From NCBI GenBank assembly GCA_002839855.1, contig PGYV01000007.1, forward strand, positions 1 through 64,000: 64,000 bases of DNA. Direction: 5' to 3'. Source of the stretch: Candidatus Goldiibacteriota bacterium HGW-Goldbacteria-1 (GTDB taxonomy: Bacteria > Oederibacteriota > PGYV01). Both the position numbers and the translations under genes were made by a program. Shown one piece after another: positions 26,604-35,525 of the stretch (positions are counted from its first letter, which is position 1; the number at the start of each line of letters is the position of its first letter). Under the pieces are notes generated by a model. It saw only the letters and a program-made list of their open reading frames with translations. It was not told the DNA's origin and did no database searches.

Positions 26604-28232
26604 TTATTTTCCTGCCATCATCGCTTCCACATCGCCTTTTACATCCCCAATGGGTTTTATGTTAAACTTTTCCACCAGAACCTTTACCACATTAGGTGAT
26701 ATAAACGCAGGAATTGTAGGCCCAAGCCTTATGCCTTTTACTCCCAGCGAAAGAAGTGCCAGCAGCACAGCCACTGCTTTTTGTTCGTACCACGCGATGT
26801 CAAAAGAAATCGGCAGTTCATTAATGTCTTTTAAGCCAAAAACTTCTTTTAATTTTAATGCCACAACCGCAAGCGAATAGGAATCATTGCACTGTCCGGC
26901 ATCAAGTACTCGCGGTATGCCGCCTATATCCCCAAGATTAAGCTTGTTATACCTGTACTTGGCGCAGCCGGCTGTAAGAATCACAGTATCTTTTGGAAGT
27001 GTTTCCGCCACTTCGGTAAAATAACTTCTTGAAGGCTGCCTGCCGTCGCATCCGCCCATTACTACAAATCTTTTTATCGCGCCGCTCTTTATGGCATCCA
27101 CCACTTTGTCAGCAAGAGCAAGAATCTGGTCGTGGGCAAAACCGCCTATAATTTCGCCTTTTTCAATTTCAGTCGGCGGCGGGCATTTTTTTGCAAGTTC
27201 AATTAAAACAGAAAAATCTTTTGCCTTTCCATCTTCTCTTTCTGCAATGTGTTTAACTCCGGGATACCCGGCCATTCCGGTGGTAAATATCCTGTCTTTA
27301 TAGGAATCTTTAACCGGCACAATGCAATTGGTTGTCATTAATATAGGCCCGTTAAATGTTTCAAATTCTTTATTCTGATGCCACCACGAACCGCCGTAAT
27401 TACCGGCAAATTGTTTATATTTTTTAAAGGCAGGGTAGTAATTTGCCGGAAGCATCTCGCTGTGAGTATAAACGTCAACTCCTGTGCCTTCTGTCTGCTT
27501 TAACAGTTCGCTCATGTCCTTTAAATCATGGCCGGATATCAGTATACCCGGGTTATTTCTTACCCCTATATTTACCTTTGTAATTTCCGGTTTTCCGTAT
27601 GTTTCGGTATTGGCCTTATCAAGCAGCGCCATTGTTTTCACCGCTGTATCCCCGGTTGCAAGCACAAGTGCGGTAAGTTCATCCGCACCAAGGTTTTTAG
27701 GAATTGAAGCAAGCGCCTTTATCACAAACGCGAATACTTCATCGTCATAATACCCAAGCATTGCGGCGTGGTCCGCGTAAGCGGCTATTCCTTTAAGCCC
27801 ATAAACCATCAGAGATTTCAAAGACCTTGCGTCTTCGTTGGAACTGTAGCTTAAAACCCCTGTTAAAAGGGCTTTTTGTGCGAATTCTTCTTTTGTGGAC
27901 CCTTCCCACACCGCACAGTCAGGCGCGTCAGAATCAGCGCCGGCTTTTACTTTTAACTCGCCCCTTAATACAAGCGCTTTTTTAATAAGATTTTCTATTT
28001 TATCATCGTCAAAATTCGCGTTTGTAATTGTGGCAAAGAGGCCCTGGCACAGAAATAATCCGTATTTTCTGTCTTTATTACCTGTTTTTTCCGCGTAGTA
28101 AGATATTCCCTGCAGAAGGAATATCAGAAGGTCCTGCAGGTTTGAAGTACTGTCGTTCTTCCCGCATACCCCCTTCATCGTACAGGCTGTGTTCTTAACT
28201 GTTTCCTGACACTGATTACAGTACATTCCCAT
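26604..28232 (-). CDS. hcp: Hybrid-cluster protein (hydroxylamine/NO reductase type)
   Basis: 542 aa. N-terminal cysteines at 5, 8, 17 and 23 (C-x2-C-x8-C-x5-C) are the class I (anaerobe) [4Fe-4S] spacing. Ligands of the hybrid 4Fe-2O-2S cluster are visible in GHDLKD, TNCIVP, GGCDGR, AGCAKYR and [10 protein letters not shown]. Known family roles are reduction of hydroxylamine and of nitric oxide. No reductase gene (hcr) is adjacent. SD AGGAGG before ATG 28232; 11 bp behind the Rrf2 regulator, with which it probably forms a nitrosative-stress operon. Confidence 0.96.
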   Translation of the reverse strand: MGMYCNQCQETVKNTACTMKGVCGKNDSTSNLQDLLIFLLQGISYYAEKTGNKDRKYGLFLCQGLFATITNANFDDDKIENLIKKALVLRGELKVKAGADSDAPDCAVWEGSTKEEFAQKALLTGVLSYSSNEDARSLKSLMVYGLKGIAAYADHAAMLGYYDDEVFAFVIKALASIPKNLGADELTALVLATGDTAVKTMALLDKANTETYGKPEITKVNIGVRNNPGILISGHDLKDMSELLKQTEGTGVDVYTHSEMLPANYYPAFKKYKQFAGNYGGSWWHQNKEFETFNGPILMTTNCIVPVKDSYKDRIFTTGMAGYPGVKHIAEREDGKAKDFSVLIELAKKCPPPTEIEKGEIIGGFAHDQILALADKVVDAIKSGAIKRFVVMGGCDGRQPSRSYFTEVAETLPKDTVILTAGCAKYRYNKLNLGDIGGIPRVLDAGQCNDSYSLAVVALKLKEVFGLKDINELPISFDIAWYEQKAVAVLLALLSLGVKGIRLGPTIPAFISPNVVKVLVEKFNIKPIGDVKGDVEAMMAGK

Positions 28233-28243
28233 CTTTTGCCTCC

Positions 28244-28651
28244 TTAATTTTTATTTTGGAGCAGAGATTTAATTGTCATTTTTTCAAACCTGCCTGTCAC
28301 AAGTTTTTCAATCTTCATCACTTCACGCCTTAACACACAGGTCTGACGGTTGCAGCACGGTTTCCCGCGGAACATGCATTCGGACATTTCAAATCCTTTG
28401 TGATATATTTTTATCAGGTCAATCACTTTTATTTTACCGGGGTGTATAAGAAGCCTAACCCCGCCTTCCGCGCCTTCTTTTGATTCTACCACTTTATTTT
28501 TTATCAAAGGTTTTAAAAGCCTGCGCAGAAACGGATAGGGGATGTTCTGTACTTTAGAGATAGCTTTCGCCGACATGTAAGAATCACCGTTTCCTGCAAG
28601 CGTCATCAGCGCCCTTACCGCGTAATCAGTGTCTTTATTTATGATTTTCAT
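28244..28651 (-). CDS. Rrf2-family Fe-S transcription regulator (NsrR-like)
   Basis: 135 aa winged-helix Rrf2 protein ([38 protein letters not shown]). Cys92, Cys99 and Cys105 have the C-x6-C-x5-C spacing of cluster-binding Rrf2 regulators; an extra Cys100 lies between. Next to hcp, nitric oxide sensing as in NsrR or HcpR-like control is the best guess. A perfect palindrome starts 14 bp before its start codon, so autoregulation is likely. SD AGGAGC. Confidence 0.9.
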   Translation of the reverse strand: MKIINKDTDYAVRALMTLAGNGDSYMSAKAISKVQNIPYPFLRRLLKPLIKNKVVESKEGAEGGVRLLIHPGKIKVIDLIKIYHKGFEMSECMFRGKPCCNRQTCVLRREVMKIEKLVTGRFEKMTIKSLLQNKN

Positions 28652-28664
28652 TTAAGCTCCTTTT

Positions 28665-28695
28665 ATTAACTGATACCAGTTTAGTATCAGTTAAT
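28665..28695 (-). promoter_or_regulatory. Predicted operator of the Rrf2 regulator
   Basis: Perfect inverted repeat with 12-bp arms ATTAACTGATAC and GTATCAGTTAAT and a 7-bp spacer (31 bp in all), ending just before the SD of the rrf2-hcp unit. Position and length suit an Rrf2 dimer site. One arm recurs before the cupin gene (42995-43006). Confidence 0.75.
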
Positions 28696-28840
28696 AAAAT
28701 TGTCAAGCAAAATATAATATTATTTCAAATATCCGGACTGCGATGACTATAGGAACGTATGTATTCGAGGGTTTTTTATCTTTTTTTCAGATTATTTAAT
28801 CCGCCTTATGATTTCACTTTGGCGCAATATATGCAAAAAA

Positions 28841-28874
28841 AAAGCCCGGGTGCCTTTCGGCGCCCGGGCTTTTA
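28841..28874 (-). terminator. Terminator of the cold-shock gene
   Basis: Stem AGCCCGGGTGCC / GGCGCCCGGGCT (one G-U pair) with a TTTC loop, flanked by a 9-nt A-run on the left, which is a T-run on the minus strand. Sixteen bp past the csp stop. The 28696-28834 stretch to its left holds no recognised feature. Confidence 0.92.
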
Positions 28875-28889
28875 AACGTTATTTAAGGT

Positions 28890-29090
28890 TTAGGCCTTTG
28901 TTACGTTTGCGGCCTGTGGCCCTTTCTGTCCTTCTACGATGTCAAAATTAACTGCTTCGCCTTCTCTGAGGTTCTTAAAGCCGTCCATCTGAATCGCTTC
29001 GTAATGTACAAATACGTCCTTTCCGCCTTCCTGTTCGATGAAACCGTACCCTTTCTTTTCGTTAAACCATTTCACTTTTCCTGTTGCCAT
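28890..29090 (-). CDS. Cold-shock protein (CspA family)
   Basis: 66 aa single cold-shock domain that binds single-stranded RNA/DNA and melts RNA structure. RNP1 KGYGFIEQ and RNP2 VFVHYEAI are present, ending AANVTKA. Strong SD AAGGAGG. Monocistronic, with its own terminator; the 70-bp gap to proS presumably holds its promoter. Confidence 0.96.
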   Translation of the reverse strand: MATGKVKWFNEKKGYGFIEQEGGKDVFVHYEAIQMDGFKNLREGEAVNFDIVEGQKGPQAANVTKA

Positions 29091-29160
29091 AATTCTAAAT
29101 CCTCCTTAAAAACTTTAAACTCTTGCGGTATTAAAACCGCAACTTATACGGATAAGTATA

Positions 29161-30891
29161 TCACAAAATTCCCTTTTTTTCCTTATTTATTATATTTATT
29201 ATTTCTTCAAAGGCGGCGCCCTTGTCCAGCATTACCCGGTTCTTCGGGTCGCGCCTTAGGGACATTTCCACCTGTCCGGCTGCAAAGTTCTTTTCACCCA
29301 CCACTATCCTTAACGGGAAACCAATAAGATCGGCATCCTTAAACTTAACGCCCGGAGATATATCACGGTCGTCCATTATGACATCCACACCCGCTTCTTT
29401 AAGCTGTTTATACAGCGCTTCAGAATAATCCATACCTTCCTTATATTTCGCGTTTACCACAACAATATTCACTTCATAAGGAGCTATTGCCATGGGCCAG
29501 ATAATGCCGTTCTCGTCATTATTCTGTTCTATAGAGGCTGCAACCACCCTTGAAACACCGATGCCATAGCAGCCCATTACCATTTCCTTTGATTTTCCCG
29601 ATTCATCAAGAAATGTGGCTTTCATGGATTTGGAATATTTATTGCCAAGGAAAAACACGTGTCCCATTTCAATGCCTTTCTGCTCGTTTAATTCCCCGCC
29701 GCACTTGGGGCAGCTGTCGCCCTTTTTAGCGGCTGCAAAATCCGCAATAAGATTTTCCTGATAATCCCTGCCGCGGTTGACCCCTGTGTAATGGTAGTCG
29801 TTTTCATTTCCGCCGGTGACCGTGTTTTTTAAATATGCCGCTGTTTCATCCACTGCCAGCCTTACACCCTTTTCTCTTAAGTTAATCGGTCCGGCAAATC
29901 CGACAGGCGCGCCTGTTTTTTCAAGTATTTCTTCAGGTGTGGCAAGGCGTAATTCTGCCGCGCCAAGGGCATTTTTTAATTTAACTTCATTTATTTCCCT
30001 GTCGCCCCTGATAACAGCCCCTGCCATTTTTTTGCCGTCAACAATGTATAGAATTGTCTTTGCTGTTTCTTCAGGTTTTTTTCCAAGAAAAGCGGCAAGT
30101 TCTTCCACTGTCCTGATATTGGGAGTGTGGACTTTGGTAAGCGCCTCTTCAGGCGCGTCCATTGCCGGCTCTTTTTTAAAAGCAGCTTTTTCCATATTCG
30201 CGGCGTACTCGCATTTTTCACAGTAAATGATTGTGTCTTCGCCTGTTTCAGCCAGCACCATAAATTCCGATGATAAATTGCCGCCTATGGCGCCGGAATC
30301 CGCTTCCACCGCGCGGAACTTAAAACCAATTCTTTTGCAGATTTTTACATAAGTTTCAAACATATTTCTGTAGCTTTTCATCGCGCCTTCTTCATCACGG
30401 TCAAAGGAATAAGCGTCCTTCATAAGAAATTCCCTGGAGCGCATAACGCCAAAACGCGGCCTTATTTCATCGCGGAATTTTCCCTGTATCTGGTATAAAT
30501 TTATCGGCAGCTGTTTGTAAGAATTTACTTCCCTTCTTACAAGGTCAGTTATAACTTCTTCGTGAGTCGGCCCAAGCGCGAATTCGTTGTCGTGCCTGTC
30601 TTTTATCCTCATCAGCTCTTTCCCGTAAACGTTCCAGCGGCCGGTTTCTTTCCAAAGTTCTGCAGGTGATAATACAGGTAATAATACTTCCTGCGCCCCC
30701 GCTTTGTTCATCTCTTCCCTTATTATATTAATTACTTTCTGAAGCGACTTAAATCCCAGCGGCATCCAGTCATATATGCCAGCCCCAAGTTTTTTTATCA
30801 TGCACGCGCGCAGCATGAATTTATGCGCGACTGTTTCCGCCTCTTTTGGCGTCTCGCGAAGAGTATTTATCAGAGCATTGCTGAATCTCAT
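29161..30891 (-). CDS. proS: Prolyl-tRNA synthetase, bacterial type with editing domain
   Basis: 576 aa class II synthetase that charges tRNA-Pro. Motif 2 region FRDEIRPRFGVMRSREFLMK, ALGPTHEEVITDL, motif 3 MGCYGIGVSRVVAA, and C-terminal anticodon-binding domain (about 470-576). The YbaK-like insertion at about residues 225-390 (IRGDREINEVKLKNALG) is the cis-editing domain against Ala. A CPKCGGE segment lies near residue 395. SD GGAGGT before ATG 30891. Confidence 0.97.
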   Translation of the reverse strand: MRFSNALINTLRETPKEAETVAHKFMLRACMIKKLGAGIYDWMPLGFKSLQKVINIIREEMNKAGAQEVLLPVLSPAELWKETGRWNVYGKELMRIKDRHDNEFALGPTHEEVITDLVRREVNSYKQLPINLYQIQGKFRDEIRPRFGVMRSREFLMKDAYSFDRDEEGAMKSYRNMFETYVKICKRIGFKFRAVEADSGAIGGNLSSEFMVLAETGEDTIIYCEKCEYAANMEKAAFKKEPAMDAPEEALTKVHTPNIRTVEELAAFLGKKPEETAKTILYIVDGKKMAGAVIRGDREINEVKLKNALGAAELRLATPEEILEKTGAPVGFAGPINLREKGVRLAVDETAAYLKNTVTGGNENDYHYTGVNRGRDYQENLIADFAAAKKGDSCPKCGGELNEQKGIEMGHVFFLGNKYSKSMKATFLDESGKSKEMVMGCYGIGVSRVVAASIEQNNDENGIIWPMAIAPYEVNIVVVNAKYKEGMDYSEALYKQLKEAGVDVIMDDRDISPGVKFKDADLIGFPLRIVVGEKNFAAGQVEMSLRRDPKNRVMLDKGAAFEEIINIINKEKKGIL

Positions 30892-31011
30892 TTTATTACC
30901 TCCTGAATTTTTAAACCTGTTAATAATTCAATATAGAATTTAACATATCCACGGAGTTTACTCTATTTATTTTTTATATGCTCGTCGGTACAGCCTGCCT
31001 GACAAGCCCCC

Positions 31012-31737
31012 CTAAAAGACGCTTAAAATTTTTAAATCTCCGTTCGTTTCAAGTTTAGTGCATATCACAAGTTTGTCGGTATAATCTCCATGGCCTTCTA
31101 TAGCGCTGATAGAATATAGAAACATCATATCCTCATATCCGTCTTCATTAAAGTCACCATAAGCAACAGGTGTCAGCAGGTGAGAAAATATATAACCTTT
31201 AAATTCCAGAAAATTATTATCAACATTTGATGCAACTATCTTATCTTCCTGCCTTAGCGTCGCTGCACATTCCATATTTTTATTTCCGCAGCAAAGGGAA
31301 CCGGGTAAAAGGTCAACTATATATTCATCAAGCTTTACATCTTTAATAAAGGATATTTTTGAAGGTTTAACAGAAAACAATACCCTTAACGCCTCACAAT
31401 CCATTTTCATTGATGAAAATCTGCGGTTCTGATCACTTCCGCCGGTCATCGAGTAATATTCATCCCCATAATCAAATAATTCCTTACAGGTACAGATATC
31501 TTTTTTTTCATTAGATCTATTATTACATTCAAAACAGTCGTAAAGTTCCGTTTTCAAAAGTTCATCTATTCTTTTTTTTCCGTCATCTGTAATTAAAGAT
31601 ATGCCTTTCAAATAGCCCGTTATGTGCCACTGTTTAAATAATCTTGGTTTTATTAACATCCCGCCGTCAGGCTTTGAATTACAGGAAAAAAATATTCCTG
31701 TAATTAATAACAAAATTAATACCTGCGCCGCCTTCAT
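31012..31737 (-). CDS. Predicted lipoprotein, function unknown
   Basis: 241 aa. Lipoprotein signal with IFFSC as the probable lipobox (Cys19). Cys-rich: pairs at DCFEC, CTC, CC and others could be disulphide bonded. Near the C-terminus GDFNEDGYEDMMFL is an FG-GAP/EF-hand-like calcium loop. Its start overlaps the RCC1-like gene stop by 4 bp, so the two are co-translated. More AT-rich than the housekeeping genes around it. Family not recognised. Confidence 0.6.
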   Translation of the reverse strand: MKAAQVLILLLITGIFFSCNSKPDGGMLIKPRLFKQWHITGYLKGISLITDDGKKRIDELLKTELYDCFECNNRSNEKKDICTCKELFDYGDEYYSMTGGSDQNRRFSSMKMDCEALRVLFSVKPSKISFIKDVKLDEYIVDLLPGSLCCGNKNMECAATLRQEDKIVASNVDNNFLEFKGYIFSHLLTPVAYGDFNEDGYEDMMFLYSISAIEGHGDYTDKLVICTKLETNGDLKILSVF

Positions 31738-32843
31738 TTTTCAGCCTCCGCGCTTAAAGGTTTAATCATTTTCCATGAACTACATTCTTTATTATCACCT
31801 GTACCCAGCTGACCTTTAATATTTTTACCTGAAACCCATAAACTTCCGTCACTTTTAACCGCCAGACTATGATTAAAACCGCAGGTAATAAGTGAAGTGT
31901 TATCAAGGGTTTTTTCAAATATATTTACGGCTTTATTATCAGGCAGCCCAAGCTCTCCGTTTTGATTACTTCCGGCGGCCCATAAAAAGCTGTCATTTGT
32001 GATAACAAGTGTGTGCCCATAACCAGCGCTTACAGTTTTTACATCATCCTTAACTTTTACAAAAAAATCCCTGTTTTCATAATCCCCTGTCCCAAGCTGT
32101 CCGTATCTGTTATTCCCGCACGCCCAAAGGGTATTGTTATCCTTTACCACATAACTTGAACCAAATCCGCATGCAATAAATTTTACACCATCCATGATTC
32201 TGACCGGTTTATCGGTTTTGATGATATTCTTTTTTCCCAAACATCCGTAATTATTGGAACCGGCACCCCATAAAGACCCGTCATTTTTTAAAATAAGGGT
32301 GTGATTTCCGCCGCAGGAAACCTGTTTTACATCTTTAAATATTTCAGTGTATTGGCTTATATCACCGGAATATTTCCCCCTGTTTATGCCAAGTTCCCCG
32401 TTTTTATTGTAACCCGCACCCCACAGGGTGCTGTCCGTCTTTATCACCATACTGTGATACCACCCGCCTGATGCCGAAACAACATCCTGCATTACCGGTT
32501 CAGGTTCATAAACAATATTTTTTTCTGAAATCCCCAACTGTCCATTATCATTAAGCCCATACACCAGCAGAGAACTGTCCTCTTTTATCGCTAAAAACGA
32601 ATCACCAAATCCTGTTACATCCTTTATTCCGTTTAATATATTTTTAAAAGCCGTGCTGTCCTCCGCGCTTTCAGACCCTATTATTCCCTTTTCCCCCGCA
32701 GCCCATACGCTACCGTTATCCAGCAGCACGTAACTTGTATCCCATCCTGCTGATACTTTAATAATATTGTTTATTTCATCCGCACCGGCATAAACAGAAC
32801 AAAAAATAAACAGCACAGCGGCTGATAACATAATTTTTTTCAT
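31734..32843 (-). CDS. Secreted RCC1-repeat propeller protein
   Basis: 369 aa. Signal peptide (MLSAAVLFIFCSVYAGA) and about seven RCC1 repeats of about 50 residues with the core 'GxxHSLAVKxDGSLWxxGxNxxGQLG' (e.g. SCGFNHSLAVKSDGSLWVSG, KTVSAGYGHTLVITNDSF). Predicts a seven-bladed propeller in the envelope. RCC1 repeats are widespread in secreted bacterial proteins of unknown function; the eukaryotic GEF activity should not be assumed. Coupled to the lipoprotein gene. Confidence 0.85.
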   Translation of the reverse strand: MKKIMLSAAVLFIFCSVYAGADEINNIIKVSAGWDTSYVLLDNGSVWAAGEKGIIGSESAEDSTAFKNILNGIKDVTGFGDSFLAIKEDSSLLVYGLNDNGQLGISEKNIVYEPEPVMQDVVSASGGWYHSMVIKTDSTLWGAGYNKNGELGINRGKYSGDISQYTEIFKDVKQVSCGGNHTLILKNDGSLWGAGSNNYGCLGKKNIIKTDKPVRIMDGVKFIACGFGSSYVVKDNNTLWACGNNRYGQLGTGDYENRDFFVKVKDDVKTVSAGYGHTLVITNDSFLWAAGSNQNGELGLPDNKAVNIFEKTLDNTSLITCGFNHSLAVKSDGSLWVSGKNIKGQLGTGDNKECSSWKMIKPLSAEAEK

Positions 32844-33049
32844 TTATCTCCCGGTAAAACCGACAAATTATTTGTTCATTATTTTATTAACTTTATTTTA
32901 ATTGCTAAAGAATTTAACACACAAATAAACAAAAAAATAATGAATTTTATTTTAACTGAATTGTAATATATTTAATAATCAGTTATATATTAAAATACAT
33001 AAATATAGTCTAACCCAACAAATCACATTCAGGAATAAATATCTTTAAA

Positions 33050-33622
33050 TCAAATATATATGCTTACAAACAATCCCGAAGTATCCGGCTGTATAATTGG
33101 ATATACACTTAAACCTGACTCTTTTGATATTGGTATTTGTCTTTCAAACATCATCATGGCTACAGAAACACTTGCAACAAATAATCCCACCCATCCCCTT
33201 ATTTGTTGTTCGGTATTTTTTGTCACATAACCATTGATTATACCGTAATACGGATAAAGAATAATACCTCCTAATCCTAAAGCAAATAAACCTGTTCCTA
33301 AACCAGACCAAGAATTATCATTTTTTTCCCCACTCAGAACTCCAATTCCAATACCGACAATAGCTGCGCTATCACAGATTATTGCGTAAGTCAAATTTTT
33401 ATCTGCACAAATTTCATAATTGAAATAGATAAGCGTTGCACCAAATACCCCCATCATTAAAGGCGAATCAATAATTGAACGCCTATAATAATATTCTTCT
33501 TTAGGTGTATTCTGTATATATGAACCATTTTCGTCGGCTTTACTGACAGGATTAGAAATTGTTTCGGCAATACAGAACTTAGAAATAATCAGTAGAATTG
33601 AAATTATAATTAACTTTTTCAT
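33050..33622 (-). CDS. Small membrane protein, function unknown
   Basis: 190 aa. Signal peptide (MKKLIIISILLIISKFCIA) and about four short hydrophobic, Gly-rich segments between residues 55 and 160 (VGIGIGVLSG, FALGLGGIILYPYYGIINGY). C-terminus GLFVSIYI looks like a final beta strand. AT-rich coding and a 206-bp AT-rich spacer to its right (32844-33049 has no feature I recognise). Possibly recently acquired. Unidentified. Confidence 0.5.
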   Translation of the reverse strand: MKKLIIISILLIISKFCIAETISNPVSKADENGSYIQNTPKEEYYYRRSIIDSPLMMGVFGATLIYFNYEICADKNLTYAIICDSAAIVGIGIGVLSGEKNDNSWSGLGTGLFALGLGGIILYPYYGIINGYVTKNTEQQIRGWVGLFVASVSVAMMMFERQIPISKESGLSVYPIIQPDTSGLFVSIYI

Positions 33623-33691
33623 TTCTCCCCCTGATAAACATTTAAAATATTTTAAACTCAGTCCGTCATTTCATTAAATCATTAAAAAATA

Positions 33692-34093
33692 TTAACTTTT
33701 TGAAAGCGTAAATGTTTTTTGCGGATAGTTAACGGTTAAGATAAATTCCGAAAGAAAACTTTTCACCCCTAAAAGAGGGGTATGCAGGCCAGGCATAAAA
33801 TCTATGAGTACGTTTGATATAATAAGCCCGTCTATTCTAATATCAACTGTATGAGAATAAGCGGTTGAAATACCGCTTCCCGTCCTGATAGTTTTTGGCT
33901 TTCCTTTTCTTAAATTGTGCCCAAGTATTTCTGCCAAATCCTGCGGCATTGCGCATTCATCAGCCCCTGTATCAATAAGAGCAACAACAGAAATTGCCTT
34001 ATTTGTATCCGGATTTTTTAATTCAATTTCCAGCCAGGGCCTTGGAATCTGCCCCTGTGCCAGCAGTCTAAAAGGTTTAGTTATGCTGAACAT
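33692..34093 (-). CDS. Retropepsin-like (clan AA) aspartic protease domain protein
   Basis: 133 aa, one domain. Active-site DTGAD with Asp41 (VALIDTGADECAMP), and the second family hallmark LLGVKSFLSEFILTVNY. Like retropepsins it would need to dimerise. No signal peptide. Its ATG follows the stop of the 62-aa partner gene directly (TAAATG), a conserved-looking two-gene unit. Substrate unknown; related proteins appear as stand-alone genes in many bacteria and archaea. Confidence 0.8.
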   Translation of the reverse strand: MFSITKPFRLLAQGQIPRPWLEIELKNPDTNKAISVVALIDTGADECAMPQDLAEILGHNLRKGKPKTIRTGSGISTAYSHTVDIRIDGLIISNVLIDFMPGLHTPLLGVKSFLSEFILTVNYPQKTFTLSKS

Positions 34094-34282
34094 TTAATAA
34101 ATATGCACCGTATTTTTTTCAGGAACATATATTAATAAAGGTTTTTCAACACCCGTCTTTACCGCTTTATCAAAAGCTATTTTCATACTGCTTCCGCTTG
34201 CAATAACCTTGGTGTCTTTCATACTTTTTACAGCCACATATTTACCCTGATACTTTTTTTCTTTTATCATTACCTGATGCAT
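34094..34282 (-). CDS. DUF5678-like small protein, partner of the aspartic protease
   Basis: 62 aa. YQGKYVAVKSMKDTKVIASG and KTGVEKPLLIYVPEK match the pattern of short DUF5678-type proteins ('Y-x-G-K-W/Y-V-A-V ... V-I-A-S-G ... P-x-x-Y-V-P'); assignment is from memory of the pattern, not a search. SD AAGGAGA before ATG 34282. Directly coupled to the protease. Size, order and coupling resemble a toxin-antitoxin pair but no such function is shown. Confidence 0.65.
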   Translation of the reverse strand: MHQVMIKEKKYQGKYVAVKSMKDTKVIASGSSMKIAFDKAVKTGVEKPLLIYVPEKNTVHIY

Positions 34283-34406
34283 TTTTTTCTCCTTGAAAAC
34301 GTCATTATTACAGTAATTATAATCTTTATATTTTCTTTGTCAATCATTCTAACGTATAAAACCAGTCTGCAACTTGATAACATACTTTAGAATTATACTG
34401 CCAAAA

Positions 34407-35468
34407 CTATTTTATAAACTTCATCAGTTCTTTATTGAACTCTTTTAAAAGGTCTTTTTTGGGGACGCGTTTGATTATCTTTCCCTTAACAGTTATAATG
34501 CCCACTTTCTTACCGCCGGACACGCCAATGTCCGCGTGCGCCGCTTCTCCGGGGCCGTTTACAGAGCAACCCATAACAGCCACTTTAAGGGGTTTGGGAA
34601 TGTACATTGTCATTTTTTCCACGTCTTTGGCAAGTTTGATTACGTTAATTTCAGTCCTGGCGCATGTGGGGCAGGATATTATTTCAACGCCATATTTACG
34701 TATGCCCAGGTTGGACAGCATTCTGTACGCCGCATAGATTTCCAGTTCCGGCTCTGCCGTTAATGACACCCTCATGGTATCACCAAGGCCTTCATATAAA
34801 AGTATGCCAAGCCCTTCGGCAGATTTTATCATGCCCGATATTTCCGTGCCCGCCTCTGTTATCCCTATATGCAGCGGGTAATCGCGCTCTTTAGAAAATA
34901 ATTTGTACGCTTCCACCGTGGTCATTACATCGGATGCTTTCAGGGAGACAACAATATTATTAAAATCATATTTTTCAAATGTTTCAATGTGTTCCATAAG
35001 GCTGGCTACCATTATATTGGCATCAGCGTTATTGCTTTTATTCTTAAGCGTATATTTTACATTTTTCTGAAGCGATCCTGAATTAACACCAATGCGTATT
35101 ACAGTTTTGTGTTTTTTAGCGGCGTTTATTACGGCTATTACCTTTTCTTCACTGCCAATATTACCCGGGTTTATCCTTATCTTATCAGCGCCGTTTCCCA
35201 TTGCCTCTATGGCAAGTTTGTAGTCAAAATGAATGTCGGCTATAAGAGGGATGTTTATCTTCTTTTTTATCTGTTTTAACGCAAGGGCGGATTCATGGTC
35301 AGGCACGGAACAGCGGACAAGTTCGCACCCCGCTTTTTCAAGCCTTTTAATCTGTTCTACTGTCCCTTTAACATCAACAGTCTTTGTGTTGGTCATGGAC
35401 TGCACGCGAACAGGCGCGCCGCCGCCTGTTTTTAATCCGCCAATAATTACTGTTTTTGTCTTATGCAT
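34407..35468 (-). CDS. ispG: 4-hydroxy-3-methylbut-2-en-1-yl diphosphate synthase IspG
   Basis: 353 aa. Penultimate step of the DXP pathway, forming HMBPP from MEcPP with a [4Fe-4S] cluster. TIM-barrel part with VRVQSMTNTKT and PLIADIHFDYKLA; cluster ligands in ISCPTCARTE and MGCSVNGPGEA. Short, bacterial two-domain form. Follows rseP and dxr, another enzyme of the same pathway. SD AAGGA. Confidence 0.97.
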   Translation of the reverse strand: MHKTKTVIIGGLKTGGGAPVRVQSMTNTKTVDVKGTVEQIKRLEKAGCELVRCSVPDHESALALKQIKKKINIPLIADIHFDYKLAIEAMGNGADKIRINPGNIGSEEKVIAVINAAKKHKTVIRIGVNSGSLQKNVKYTLKNKSNNADANIMVASLMEHIETFEKYDFNNIVVSLKASDVMTTVEAYKLFSKERDYPLHIGITEAGTEISGMIKSAEGLGILLYEGLGDTMRVSLTAEPELEIYAAYRMLSNLGIRKYGVEIISCPTCARTEINVIKLAKDVEKMTMYIPKPLKVAVMGCSVNGPGEAAHADIGVSGGKKVGIITVKGKIIKRVPKKDLLKEFNKELMKFIK

Positions 35469-35525
35469 ATTTTTCCTTTTATGTAAAAATATTAAAACTT
35501 CCGCTTTCTTTAACCTTTTTAAAAA

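Noticed and set aside
31734-32843. Guanine-nucleotide exchange function from RCC1 repeats
   Set aside because: The protein is secreted and there is no Ran-type partner; only the propeller fold is supported.
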